Below are positions 9,279 to 18,347 of a DNA stretch of 64,000 nucleotides, piece after piece; within the stretch, counting starts at the first letter, position 1; every line of letters starts with the position of its first letter. The notes under the pieces are model-generated. The model ran no database searches, was not told where the DNA came from, and was given only the letters and a program-made list of their open reading frames with translations. Position numbers and translations under genes: made by a program. This stretch comes from Oscillospiraceae bacterium (GTDB lineage Bacteria; Bacillota; Clostridia; Lachnospirales; Lachnospiraceae), in NCBI GenBank assembly GCA_021771715.1, contig JAETOO010000003.1, forward strand, positions 62,001 through 126,000. Direction: 5' to 3'.

Positions 9279-10325
9279 ATGATTCAGAGAGTAGTCTTTA
9301 TGGGCACGCCGGATTTTGCCCTCGGGACGCTGCAGGCGCTGATCGACTCGAGCTATGAGGTGTGCGCCGTGTTCACGCAGCCGGATAAGCCAAAGGGCCG
9401 CGGGAAATCCGTGCAGATGCCGCCGGTCAAGGAGCTGGCGGCGGCGCATGGGATTCCGGTCTACCAGCCGGTAAAGGTGCGCGAGCCGCAGTGGGTGTCG
9501 GTGCTTGAGGAGCTGCGGCCCGATGTGATCGTGGTCGTCGCGTTTGGCCAGCTGATCCCGAAGGCGATCCTGGAGCTGCCCCGGTACGGCTGCATCAACG
9601 TCCACGCGTCGCTGCTCCCGGCGTATCGCGGCGCCGCGCCGATCCAGTGGGCGGTGATCAACGGCGATCCGGTATCCGGCGTCACGACGATGCGGATGGA
9701 TGAGGGTCTGGACACCGGAGATATGATTCTGAAGGAGACGGTGGCGCTGGATCCGAAAGAGACGGGCGGGAGCCTGTTTGACAAGCTGAGCAGCGTCGGG
9801 GCAAAGCTCCTGATCCGGACGCTTGCACAGCTCGGGGACGGCAGCGCGACGTTTGAAAAACAGCCGCCGGAGAGTCCCACGGAGTACGCCGCGATGTTGA
9901 CGAAGCAGTCCGGGCGGATCGACTGGAACAAAGGGGCGAAGGAGCTCGAGTGCCTGATCCGCGGCCTGAACCCCTGGCCGAGCGCGTACACCTCCTACCG
10001 GGGGAAGACGCTGAAACTCTGGGCGGCGTCGGTCGTGGATCCGTGCGCGTCTGAGTACAGCGCAAAGGCAGTCGGCGATTCGATCGAAGGAGAGGCGGAA
10101 ACCGGTTCTGCGAAGGCGTGTGCAGCTGGCGATCCGCGTGGTACGGCAGTATCCGAAACCTGTGTGCCGGGGCGCGTGGCATATGTCACAAAGCAGGCGC
10201 TGGTGATCTGCACCGGCGACGGTCTGCTGTCGCTTGAGGAGGTTCAGCCGGAGGGCAAAAAGCGGATGACGATCGACGCGTTCCTGCGCGGCTACCCGGT
10301 GGAGGTCGGAGAGCAGCTCGGGTGA
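9279..10325 (+). CDS. fmt: Methionyl-tRNA formyltransferase
   Basis: 348 residues against about 310-315 typical. It formylates initiator Met-tRNA with 10-formyl-tetrahydrofolate. The N-terminal transferase domain carries the active-site stretch NVHASLLPAYRGAAPI (about 106-121) and the MDEGLDTGD motif. The C-terminal OB-like domain is interrupted at about residues 253-290 by a low-complexity insert rich in Ala, Ser, Glu and Cys, which accounts for the extra length and is not part of the family core. def lies four bases upstream. Confidence 0.94.
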   Translation: MIQRVVFMGTPDFALGTLQALIDSSYEVCAVFTQPDKPKGRGKSVQMPPVKELAAAHGIPVYQPVKVREPQWVSVLEELRPDVIVVVAFGQLIPKAILELPRYGCINVHASLLPAYRGAAPIQWAVINGDPVSGVTTMRMDEGLDTGDMILKETVALDPKETGGSLFDKLSSVGAKLLIRTLAQLGDGSATFEKQPPESPTEYAAMLTKQSGRIDWNKGAKELECLIRGLNPWPSAYTSYRGKTLKLWAASVVDPCASEYSAKAVGDSIEGEAETGSAKACAAGDPRGTAVSETCVPGRVAYVTKQALVICTGDGLLSLEEVQPEGKKRMTIDAFLRGYPVEVGEQLG

Positions 10326-10411
10326 TACACGGCGATTCGGATGAAAATACAGGTTCTATGAGGAATGCCTGACCGTTTCGGATGTTGAGAACAGGGAAAA
10401 GGAGTGATTTT

Positions 10412-11155
10412 ATGTGTCTGCTTGCTTCAAATGCATTTTACCGCGGCTTCGGGTACGGAGGGTACGGCTACATGTTTGACTGGACCTACCTTCTGGTGAT
10501 TGCGGGGCTCGCGCTGTCCTTGATTGCCTCTTCCAATGTGAAGAGCACCTTCAACCACTATGCGCGGATCCGCAGCCGCAGCAATCTGACCGGGGCGATG
10601 GCGGCGGAGCGTGTGCTGCACGATGCGGGGATTTACAATGTCGCAATTTCGCGGGTAGCAGGGGATCTGACGGACCACTATGACCCGCGCTCCAAGACCC
10701 TGCGGCTCTCGGACAGCACGTACGGGTCCAATTCGGTCGCCGCGGTCTGTGTGGCGGCGCATGAGTGCGGCCATGCGATCCAGCATCAGCTGCACTACGG
10801 ACCCCTGGTGCTGCGCAGCACGCTTGTGCCGCTCGCAAACTTCGGCTCGTCTCTGTCCTGGCCGGTTTTTATCGCAGGTCTGATTTTCTCCATCCGTCCG
10901 CTCGTGACCGTCGGCATTGTGCTGTTTTCCCTCGCGGTGCTGTTTCAGCTTGTGACGCTTCCCGTTGAGTTTAACGCGTCCTCGCGGGCGCTCAGGATCC
11001 TGGAGGGCAGTCATATTCTGGGCGATGAGGAGCTCTCGGGCGGGAGAAAAGTGCTCAGGGCGGCGGCGCTCACGTATGTGGCGAGCCTTGCGGCGTCGAT
11101 TCTGCAGCTGCTGCGCCTGATTATTCTGGCAGGAGGAAGAAGAGATCGTGACTAA
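10412..11155 (+). CDS. Membrane zinc metallopeptidase, YugP family
   Basis: About 247 residues. The zinc-site motif AHECGHAIQH (HExxH at about 116-120) sits between hydrophobic segments: one near the N-terminus (about 18-38) and two or three after the motif. This is the layout of the YugP/neutral zinc metallopeptidase 2 family, whose substrate is unknown. The ATG at 10412 follows AAAGGAGTGATTTT, better than the in-frame ATG at 10382. The N-terminus is rich in Gly and Tyr. The gene overlaps rsmB by eight bases and lies in the translation-gene run found in many Clostridia. Confidence 0.88.
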   Translation: MCLLASNAFYRGFGYGGYGYMFDWTYLLVIAGLALSLIASSNVKSTFNHYARIRSRSNLTGAMAAERVLHDAGIYNVAISRVAGDLTDHYDPRSKTLRLSDSTYGSNSVAAVCVAAHECGHAIQHQLHYGPLVLRSTLVPLANFGSSLSWPVFIAGLIFSIRPLVTVGIVLFSLAVLFQLVTLPVEFNASSRALRILEGSHILGDEELSGGRKVLRAAALTYVASLAASILQLLRLIILAGGRRDRD

Positions 11156-12821
11156 ACCGGTAAACATCAGAGAACTTGCACTTGGGATCCTGCAGGAGAT
11201 CACGGAGGAGGAAGCGTACAGCCATGTGGTGCTGCGCGAGGTACTCGAGAAATATCAGTACCTGGAAAAGCGCGACCGCGCCTTTATCTCCCGGGTGGTC
11301 GAGGGCACGCTGGAGCACATGATTCAGCTCGACTATATCATCGAGCAGTTTTCGAATGTTCCGGTCTACAATATGAAGCCGCTGATCCGCAACCTTCTGC
11401 GGATGTCGGTCTATCAGCTCAAATATATGGACAGCGTGCCGGATTCCGCGGTCTGCAATGAGGCGGTAAAGCTCGCGCAGCGCAGAGGCTTTTACAATCT
11501 GAAGGGCTTTGTGAACGGTGTGCTGCGGAACATGGCGCGCAGGCTCAGCCAGGTGCGCTACCCGGACCCGGCGAAGGAGCCGCTGCATTACCTCTCGGTC
11601 AAATACTCGTTCCCGGTCTGGATGCTGAGCAAGTGGGTCGCTCAGTTTGGCTACGCCACGACCGAGAAGATCTGTCGGGATTCCCACATGGAGAAGGGGA
11701 CTGTGGTGCGCTGCAACCTACAGAAGGCCTCGAGGGAGGAGATCATCGCGGAGCTTGAGCGGGACGGGATCACGGTGCGGGAGCATCCGTATCTCGAGTA
11801 CGCGCTCATCATTTCCGATTACAATTATATCCGCGCCGTGTCCGCGTTCAAGAAGGGCTGGATTCAGGTGCAGGATATCAGCTCGATGCTGGTCGCGGAG
11901 GTGGCCGCGCCGAACTGGGGAGACTACTGCATCGACGTGTGCGCGGCTCCGGGCGGGAAGGCGCTGCATATTTCCGAAAAACTGATGGGCAGCGGGTACG
12001 TCGAGGCGCGGGACATCTCGGAGCAGAAGGTGCGGCTGATGCAGGAGAATATTGAGCGCAGCAATGCGATCAACATCCGCGCGGTCGTGAAGGATGCGAC
12101 GCTGTACGATGAGGAGTCGTTTCAGAAGGCGGACATCGTGCTCGCGGACGTGCCGTGTTCCGGGCTCGGCGTGATCGGGAAAAAGCAGGACATCAAGTAC
12201 AAGATGTCGGAAAAGCGCCAGACGGACATCATACGGCTGCAGCGGAAGATCCTGTCCGTCGTGCAGGAGTATGTGCGGCCGGGCGGCGTGCTGATCTACA
12301 GCACCTGCACCGTCGGGGCGGATGAGAACCAGTACAATATCAAGTGGTTCCTGGAAAATTACCCGTTTGAGCTCGAGAGCATCGACCCATATCTGTGCGA
12401 TGATTTGAAGTGCAAGACGACCTCAGGCGGCTACATCCAGCTGCTCCCCGGCGTGCATGAGTCGGACGGCTTTTTCATCGCGCGTCTGCGCAGACTGGAG
12501 GACGAGCCGGCGTACGAGGAGGAAAGCTGGTCCGAGACGGACGAGCCGGCGTACGAGGAGGAAAGCTGGTCCGAGACGGAAGAGCCGGCGTACGAGGAGG
12601 CAGAACGGCTCGGAGCGGATGTGTTGCCGTATGAGGAGCCAGTACGGTTCAGGACAGAGCTTCGAAATGAGGAAAACCGGCCGGAGACGAATCCGGCGTA
12701 CGAGCAGGAAAAACAATCAGAGTCTGGAAATCGTGCGAACGCGGACTGGGAGCCGTCCGCACACTATGAGGAGGACGACGGGATGCTCGAAGCCGAGGAG
12801 GGCATCGAGTATTTGGACTGA
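11148..12821 (+). CDS. rsmB: 16S rRNA cytosine-967 C5-methyltransferase with repetitive acidic tail
   Basis: 557 residues; the family is normally about 440-450. Residues 1-150 form the NusB-like RNA-binding domain and 160-450 the methyltransferase. The SAM site CAAPGGKA is at about 264, DVPCSGLG at about 335 and STCTV, with the catalytic cysteine, at about 385. From about residue 452 the protein continues into a ~105-residue Glu-rich tail. It contains tandem 13-residue copies based on DEPAYEEESWSET (DNA unit 39 bp, from about 12500), then degenerate copies. The tail is not part of the known enzyme. The GTG start follows AGGAGGAAGA and overlaps the metallopeptidase stop. Confidence 0.93.
   Translation: MTKPVNIRELALGILQEITEEEAYSHVVLREVLEKYQYLEKRDRAFISRVVEGTLEHMIQLDYIIEQFSNVPVYNMKPLIRNLLRMSVYQLKYMDSVPDSAVCNEAVKLAQRRGFYNLKGFVNGVLRNMARRLSQVRYPDPAKEPLHYLSVKYSFPVWMLSKWVAQFGYATTEKICRDSHMEKGTVVRCNLQKASREEIIAELERDGITVREHPYLEYALIISDYNYIRAVSAFKKGWIQVQDISSMLVAEVAAPNWGDYCIDVCAAPGGKALHISEKLMGSGYVEARDISEQKVRLMQENIERSNAINIRAVVKDATLYDEESFQKADIVLADVPCSGLGVIGKKQDIKYKMSEKRQTDIIRLQRKILSVVQEYVRPGGVLIYSTCTVGADENQYNIKWFLENYPFELESIDPYLCDDLKCKTTSGGYIQLLPGVHESDGFFIARLRRLEDEPAYEEESWSETDEPAYEEESWSETEEPAYEEAERLGADVLPYEEPVRFRTELRNEENRPETNPAYEQEKQSESGNRANADWEPSAHYEEDDGMLEAEEGIEYLD
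12500..12616 (+). repeat. 39-bp tandem repeat in the rsmB 3' end
   Basis: Two nearly identical 39-bp units and a third partial unit encode DEPAYEEESWSET-type peptides. A further degenerate copy (NPAYEQEKQSES) follows near 12690. Confidence 0.75.
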
Positions 12822-12894
12822 CGGGAGAGAATGAGAGATGCGGCAGCACAGGGCGTGCCCTGGTCCTGCCGGGCATTGAATTTGGGTGGAGAGT

Positions 12895-13932
12895 ATGGAG
12901 AAGACGGATATCAAATCTTTGGATTACGAGCAGGTGCAGTCCCTGGTCCTGGAGCTGGGGGAGAAAGGGTTCCGCGCGAAGCAGCTCTACCAGTGGATGC
13001 ATGAGAAACTGGCGGAGAGCTTTGACGAGATGACGAATCTGCCCAAGGGGCTGCGCGCGAAGCTGGCGGAGCGGTGCGCGTACACCTGCCATACCGTGGT
13101 GCAGCGTCTGGTGTCGGGCATCGACGGCACGGAGAAGTATCTGTTCCGGCTCTCGGACGGAAACGTGATCGAGAGTGTGCTGATGCGGTACCACCACGGA
13201 AATTCTGTGTGCATCTCGTCGCAGGTCGGCTGTCGGATGGGCTGCCGGTTCTGCGCGTCGACCCTGGGCGGGCTGACGAGAGAGCTGAGCCCGTCGGAGA
13301 TGCTCGACCAGATTTACCGCATTCAGAGGATCACAGGGGAGCGGGTGTCGAATGTGGTCGTGATGGGGACCGGAGAGCCGCTCGACAACTACGAGAATCT
13401 GCTGCAGTTTGTGAGGCTGCTGTCCGATGAGCACGGGCTCCACATCAGCCAGAGAAACATAACCGTCTCGACGTGTGGGATCGTAGAGAATATCCGGAGG
13501 CTGGCGGACGAACGGCTGCAGATCACGCTGGCGCTCTCGCTGCACGCGTCCAGCCAGGAGAAGCGCAAGGAGCTGATGCCGATCGCGTACAAGTACGAGA
13601 TTCACGAGGTGCTGGACGCGTGCCGGTACTATTTCGCGCAGACCGGGCGGAGGATCACGTTCGAGTACAGCCTGGTCGGCGGCGTGAACGATACCCAGGA
13701 GGACGCGGCCGGGCTGTCCAGACTGATCGGGGATATGAACTGCCATGTGAATCTGATCCCCGTGAATCCGATCAAGGAGCGCAGCTACGTCCAGTCGAAC
13801 CGGGCCGTAATTGAAGCATTTCAAAATAAACTTGAAAAAAACGGAATAAATGCTACTATTAGAAGAGAGATGGGTCGGGATATCAACGGAGCCTGCGGCC
13901 AGCTCAGAAAGAGTTATATAGATGAGAATTAG
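12895..13932 (+). CDS. rlmN: 23S rRNA A2503 / tRNA A37 C2-methyltransferase RlmN
   Basis: 345 residues. A radical-SAM enzyme that methylates C2 of adenosine 2503 in 23S rRNA and of adenosine 37 in tRNA. The cluster cysteines are Cys113, Cys117 and Cys120 (CRMGCRFC). The radical-SAM GTGEPLDN motif is at about 160, and the C-terminal cysteine in NGACGQL is the one that becomes methylated and then attacks the substrate. ATG at 12895 is preferred to GTG at 12886, although its GGTGGAG site is close. It overlaps the upstream end of the phosphatase frame. Confidence 0.95.
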   Translation: MEKTDIKSLDYEQVQSLVLELGEKGFRAKQLYQWMHEKLAESFDEMTNLPKGLRAKLAERCAYTCHTVVQRLVSGIDGTEKYLFRLSDGNVIESVLMRYHHGNSVCISSQVGCRMGCRFCASTLGGLTRELSPSEMLDQIYRIQRITGERVSNVVVMGTGEPLDNYENLLQFVRLLSDEHGLHISQRNITVSTCGIVENIRRLADERLQITLALSLHASSQEKRKELMPIAYKYEIHEVLDACRYYFAQTGRRITFEYSLVGGVNDTQEDAAGLSRLIGDMNCHVNLIPVNPIKERSYVQSNRAVIEAFQNKLEKNGINATIRREMGRDINGACGQLRKSYIDEN

Positions 13933-13951
13933 AAAAAGGGGAAAGATGGGA

Positions 13952-14671
13952 ATGAAAGCGTATAGCATTACAGATATCGGAAGACAGCGGTCCATGAACC
14001 AGGACTTTGTCTACGCCTCGGATCAGCCGGTCGGGAACCTGAAAAATCTGCTCATTGTGGCGGATGGGATGGGCGGACACAATGCCGGTGATCTGGCATC
14101 GCGCTATACGGTGGAGTTGATGGTCGATTACATAGAGAAGGCGCAGGAGGAGCGCCCGATCCCGCTGCTCGGGAACGCCATTCACCACGCGAATGAGCTT
14201 GTGATGGAAAAGGCGCGCACGGCCAAGGAGTATGAGGGGATGGGGACGACGCTCGTGGCGGCGACGATAAAGGACGAATATCTGTATGTGGCGAATGTGG
14301 GGGACAGCAGGCTGTACCTGATCGACCAGGAAATTGAACAGATCACGCGCGATCACTCTCTCGTGGAGGAGATGATTCGCGTCGGGGAGCTGCAGAGGAA
14401 GGATGCAAGGAGCCATCCGGACCGGAATGTCATCACGCGCGCAGTCGGCGTGCGGGTGCCGGTGCGCGTGGATTTTTTCGATGTAAAGCTGGAAAAGGGA
14501 GATAAAGTGCTGCTGTGCTCGGATGGGCTGACCAATATGGTGGAGGATGAGGACATTCTTCAGATCGTCAGAAAGAGCGATTCGATCAAGGAGGCTGCGA
14601 ACCGCCTCGTGACAGAGGCGAACCGGAACGGGGGAAAGGACAACATCTCCGTGGTGCTGGCAGAGTATTAG
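13952..14671 (+). CDS. prpC: PP2C-type Ser/Thr protein phosphatase
   Basis: About 239 residues. A metal-dependent phosphatase that reverses the adjacent PASTA kinase. PP2C motifs are in order: RSMNQD, VADGMGGHNAGD, VGDSRLYL, DHSLVEEM, LLCSDGLT and GKDNISVVL, with the aspartates that hold the two metals. ATG 13952 lies ten bases after AGGGG; in-frame ATGs at 13922 and 13946 are alternatives. The phosphatase-kinase-rsgA order is standard in Firmicutes. Confidence 0.94.
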   Translation: MKAYSITDIGRQRSMNQDFVYASDQPVGNLKNLLIVADGMGGHNAGDLASRYTVELMVDYIEKAQEERPIPLLGNAIHHANELVMEKARTAKEYEGMGTTLVAATIKDEYLYVANVGDSRLYLIDQEIEQITRDHSLVEEMIRVGELQRKDARSHPDRNVITRAVGVRVPVRVDFFDVKLEKGDKVLLCSDGLTNMVEDEDILQIVRKSDSIKEAANRLVTEANRNGGKDNISVVLAEY

Positions 14672-14751
14672 GGACAGGTAGGCGGATGAGAAGAGGCAAC
14701 AGATCCCTTGTCGGATCGCAGGATGGATAAAGAGGTTAGTGGGGAAAGAAT

Positions 14752-17148
14752 ATGCTGAAGGTCGGAATGTTTATACAGAACAGATATGAAGTGATATCCA
14801 GGATCGGCTCTGGCGGTATGGCGGACGTCTACAAGGCGAAGGATCACAAGCTGAACCGTTTTGTCGCGGTCAAGGTGCTCAAGAAGGAATTTCGGGATGA
14901 CCGGGAGTTCATCTCAAAGTTCCGCGTGGAAGCGCAGTCCGCGGCGGGGCTGGCGCATGCGAACATCGTCAATATCTACGACACCGGGGAGGAAGCCGGG
15001 ATCTACTATATTGTGATGGAGCTCGTCGAGGGAATCACGCTCAAGGAATATATTCACAACAAGGGGCGGCTGTCGGTGCGCGAGGCGACGAGCGTTGCGC
15101 TGCAGATCTCTGCAGGGATCGAGGCCGCGCACAACAACGGGATTATCCACAGGGATATCAAGCCGCAGAATATCATCATTTCTACGGATGGCCGGGTGAA
15201 GGTGGCCGATTTCGGTATCGCCCGCGCGTCATCGTCGAACACCATCAATTCCAGTGTGATGGGGTCGGTGCACTACAGTTCGCCGGAGCAGTCGCGCGGC
15301 GGCTACAGCGATCAGAAGAGCGATATCTACTCGCTCGGCATCACGATGTACGAGATGCTGACCGGACACGTCCCGTTTGACGGGGACACGGCGGTCGCGG
15401 TGGCGATCAAGCATCTGCAGGAGGAGCTGCACGGGCCGAAGGAGGAGGTGCCGGAGATCCCGTACAGCACGAACGAGATCGTGCTGAAGTGCACCCAGAA
15501 GAGCCCGGACCGCAGATACTCCAATATGGCGGAGGTGATCCGGGATCTGCGGGAGTCGCTGGTGAACCCGGACGGCAATTTTGTGACGCAGAAGAGCCCT
15601 GACAACACGTCGCGGACGATCGTCATGTCGAAGGGGGATCTGCAGCAGATCAACGAGCATCAGGCCGGCCAGGGGCAGGAGAAGACGATGCCCGCCTACG
15701 ACGAGTCGCTTGACGTGGGCGCTGCGGCGGATCTGCATGAGCAGAGCGGGACGCAGAACCAGCGCAGCCGTGTCTATCAGCCGGGCAGCTATTACCAGAA
15801 GAGCGGGTATCAGGAGGTCGAGCCGGGCGGCAGGGAGGATTCCCAGGAGCGGTGGAATGCAGGCCAGGACCGGGATCCGGACCAGGCATACGACCCGTAT
15901 TACGACGTGTACGACAACCCGGACGACTACAAGATCGAGGACGAATCCTTTCACCTCGAGCGCAAGGGCGGCCTGAACCATCATCGCAGGTCCGGGGACG
16001 ACGGCGAGGTGGGGCTGAATCCGAAGCTGGAGAAGGCGGTCACGGTCGGCGGGATTATCGTCGCGGTGATTATCGGATGCGTGTTTCTCGCGCTGCTCGC
16101 GAACGCATTTGGACTGCTGAAGTTTGGCAGGAGCGCGAAGCCGGAGCGCAAGGAGCCGGCGCAGACGACGGAGAAGGAGTCCGAGTCGCAGTCGGAGGTC
16201 AAGTCGGTGTCTGTGCCGGGGATCCTCGGAGTGACGGAGGCGGAGGCGCTTAAGGCGCTGCAGAGCTACGGGCTCGAGGGAAAGAAAAAGGGAGAGGCAG
16301 AGTCTGCGGAGTACTCGGCGGGACAGGTGTGCTCGCAGTCGCCGGAGAAAGGCACGGTCGTCGAGCGCGGATCGGTTGTGGAGTATGAGGTGGTGCCGCA
16401 GGGCGAGGACTTTGTGCTCGACGACCTGACGAACATTGAGCAGAGCCAGGCGCAGGCATTCCTTCTGACGAAGGGGCTGCAGTGCGAGGTAGACAATACG
16501 AAGAACAGTGAGACCGTGGAGCTTGGCCATGTGATCTCGACGACGCCGGCGGCAGGTGCGCAGGTGAAGCCGGGGGATGTGGTGACGCTGTACATCAGCC
16601 AGGGCCCGCAGACGGAGCCAAATCCGGCGGACTACGTGCAGCTCTGGTCGCTGGTGGGCTACACGAAGGACCGGGCGGTCGAGGCGCTGGAGCTTTTGGA
16701 TCTCGTTCCGAACTATGAGTATGAGGCGAGCAGCGAGATCGCCGAGGGACTTGTGATCCGTCAGAGCGCGCAGCCGAACGAGAATATCGTGCGCGGATCC
16801 ACGGTGACGCTTGTGATCAGCACAGGCCCGTCAGCGGACGGCGGCGAAAACGGAAGCGGCGACGGGAATATTACCGTCAGCAACGGGACGCAGGGGACGT
16901 GGAAGTGCAACGCGAGTCTTCAGGCTCCGGAGGGATACGCCGGGCAGAGCGTGCGGATCACGCTGGTGCAGGAGGGCAGCGGGGAGAGCACGATCTTTGA
17001 GGGGACGACGCAGTTCCCGTACAAGCTGCAGATCCAGGGTGCGTCCGGCGTGAGCTCGGGGACCGCGTACGTGTATCTGCTGGACAGTGCAGGAAATGCG
17101 ACGAACAAGATTGAGTACGCGGGTATTGTGTTTACGCAGGTAGAGTAG
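14752..17148 (+). CDS. prkC: PASTA-domain membrane Ser/Thr protein kinase (PrkC/StkP type)
   Basis: 798 residues. The kinase domain spans about 1-270: glycine loop GSGGMADV (19-26), Lys41 in VAVK, the catalytic loop HRDIKPQN near 135, DFGIA, and an SPEQ-containing activation segment. A long polar juxtamembrane region rich in Gln, Asp and Tyr (about 290-420) precedes one transmembrane helix (about 427-455). Three PASTA repeats follow (about 485-550, 552-622, 625-700), which in this family bind muropeptides or lipid II, and then a ~100-residue beta-rich tail of unknown role. It is expected to sense the wall outside and phosphorylate division, wall and translation proteins inside. Its phosphatase is immediately upstream and rsgA, a known substrate in relatives, 24 bases downstream. 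Confidence 0.95.
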   Translation: MLKVGMFIQNRYEVISRIGSGGMADVYKAKDHKLNRFVAVKVLKKEFRDDREFISKFRVEAQSAAGLAHANIVNIYDTGEEAGIYYIVMELVEGITLKEYIHNKGRLSVREATSVALQISAGIEAAHNNGIIHRDIKPQNIIISTDGRVKVADFGIARASSSNTINSSVMGSVHYSSPEQSRGGYSDQKSDIYSLGITMYEMLTGHVPFDGDTAVAVAIKHLQEELHGPKEEVPEIPYSTNEIVLKCTQKSPDRRYSNMAEVIRDLRESLVNPDGNFVTQKSPDNTSRTIVMSKGDLQQINEHQAGQGQEKTMPAYDESLDVGAAADLHEQSGTQNQRSRVYQPGSYYQKSGYQEVEPGGREDSQERWNAGQDRDPDQAYDPYYDVYDNPDDYKIEDESFHLERKGGLNHHRRSGDDGEVGLNPKLEKAVTVGGIIVAVIIGCVFLALLANAFGLLKFGRSAKPERKEPAQTTEKESESQSEVKSVSVPGILGVTEAEALKALQSYGLEGKKKGEAESAEYSAGQVCSQSPEKGTVVERGSVVEYEVVPQGEDFVLDDLTNIEQSQAQAFLLTKGLQCEVDNTKNSETVELGHVISTTPAAGAQVKPGDVVTLYISQGPQTEPNPADYVQLWSLVGYTKDRAVEALELLDLVPNYEYEASSEIAEGLVIRQSAQPNENIVRGSTVTLVISTGPSADGGENGSGDGNITVSNGTQGTWKCNASLQAPEGYAGQSVRITLVQEGSGESTIFEGTTQFPYKLQIQGASGVSSGTAYVYLLDSAGNATNKIEYAGIVFTQVE

Positions 17149-17172
17149 AGAGAACAGAAAGCAGAGGTATGA

Positions 17173-18054
17173 ATGCAGGGCAAGATAATCAGAGGGATCG
17201 GCGGATTTTACTATGTGCACGCCGAGGACGGGGAGATCTATGAATGCCGGGCGAAGGGGATTTTCCGGAAAGTGAAGATCAAGCCGCTGCCGGGAGACAA
17301 TGTGGTGATTTCGCGGGTGCAGGACGAGGAGAAGATCGCGGGGAACGTGGAGGAGATTCTGCCGAGGCGCAATGTGCTGATCCGGCCTGCGGTCGCGAAT
17401 GTGGATCAAGCGCTTGTCGTGTTCGCCGCGGCGAGCCCCAAGCCGAACATGAATCTGCTCGACCGGTTTCTGATTATGATGGAGCAGCAGGGGATCCCGG
17501 TGATCATCTGCTTTAACAAGACGGATCTGATCACGAAGGAGGATGGTGCGGAGCTGATTCGGACGTACGAGGCGTGCGGGAACACCGTCTGCATGATCAG
17601 CGTCGCCGAGCAGACGGGCATCGAGGAGATCCAGCGCCTGCTGGACGGGAAGACAACCGTCGTGGCCGGGCCGTCCGGGGTCGGGAAGTCCTCGCTCACG
17701 AACGCGCTGCAGTCGGAGGTGCGCATGGAGGTCGGCGATATCAGCCGCAAGATCGAGCGCGGCCGCCACACGACGCGCCACACGGAGCTGATCTGCCTGC
17801 GGAAGGACACGTATTTCCTCGACACGCCGGGTTTCAGCTCGCTGTACCTGACCGGGATCGCGTACGAGGAGCTGTGGAACTATTTTCCGGAGTTTGTGCA
17901 GTACGAGCCATACTGCCGCTTTCAGGGCTGCATGCACATCAGCGAGCCGGACTGCGCGGTGAAGGAGGCGCTCGAAGCGGGCCGGATCAGCCGGTCGCGG
18001 TACGAGAATTACGTGCTGCTCGCGCAGGAATTGAAGAGCGCAAGAAAATATTGA
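17173..18054 (+). CDS. rsgA: Ribosome small-subunit assembly GTPase RsgA
   Basis: 293 residues. A circularly permuted GTPase that checks late 30S maturation. The order OB-fold, NKTD (G4, about 116), GPSGVGKSS (G1, about 166), DTPGF (G3, about 217) shows the permutation. The C-terminal zinc knuckle is in YCRFQGCMHISEPDC. It is the last gene of the run and is followed by a strong terminator. The rpe-thiN pair that often follows in Clostridia is not co-directional here: rpe is present but inverted. Confidence 0.95.
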   Translation: MQGKIIRGIGGFYYVHAEDGEIYECRAKGIFRKVKIKPLPGDNVVISRVQDEEKIAGNVEEILPRRNVLIRPAVANVDQALVVFAAASPKPNMNLLDRFLIMMEQQGIPVIICFNKTDLITKEDGAELIRTYEACGNTVCMISVAEQTGIEEIQRLLDGKTTVVAGPSGVGKSSLTNALQSEVRMEVGDISRKIERGRHTTRHTELICLRKDTYFLDTPGFSSLYLTGIAYEELWNYFPEFVQYEPYCRFQGCMHISEPDCAVKEALEAGRISRSRYENYVLLAQELKSARKY

Positions 18055-18068
18055 ATCAAGTTAATAAG

Positions 18069-18118
18069 AGGGCATTGCAAAACTGCAGTTTTACCACTGT
18101 GTTTTGCAATGCCCTTTT
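18069..18118 (+). terminator. Intrinsic terminator after rsgA
   Basis: A 15-bp perfect stem (18069-18083 with 18101-18115, AGGGCATTGCAAAAC) with a 17-base loop, followed by TTT. Confidence 0.9.
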
Positions 18119-18347
18119 ATACGTCCTGGCTTTGTACATCGTAAACGAAATAATTAGAGCATCTGACATATCTTTTTCTTTGACAGGATAAATCAATTAA
18201 GCATATTTGGTTTAGTCTGTTATGCTTTCGCTTTTATGATATATGTTCCCGAAAAATATTTTGTGCCATTGAGCGAGTTCCTTAATTTCTAATGTACGAT
18301 GTTCAGACTGTACAGGTTTCTTTCAGAGAGTTCTTTGCCATCGGTTT
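18119..18347. other. Intergenic stretch between rsgA terminator and rpe
   Basis: AT-rich relative to its surroundings; nothing recognised on either strand. Confidence 0.4.

Noticed and set aside
15229-16530. A 433-codon reverse frame opposite the PASTA kinase
   Set aside because: Antisense of an unmistakable kinase gene; no motif of its own.
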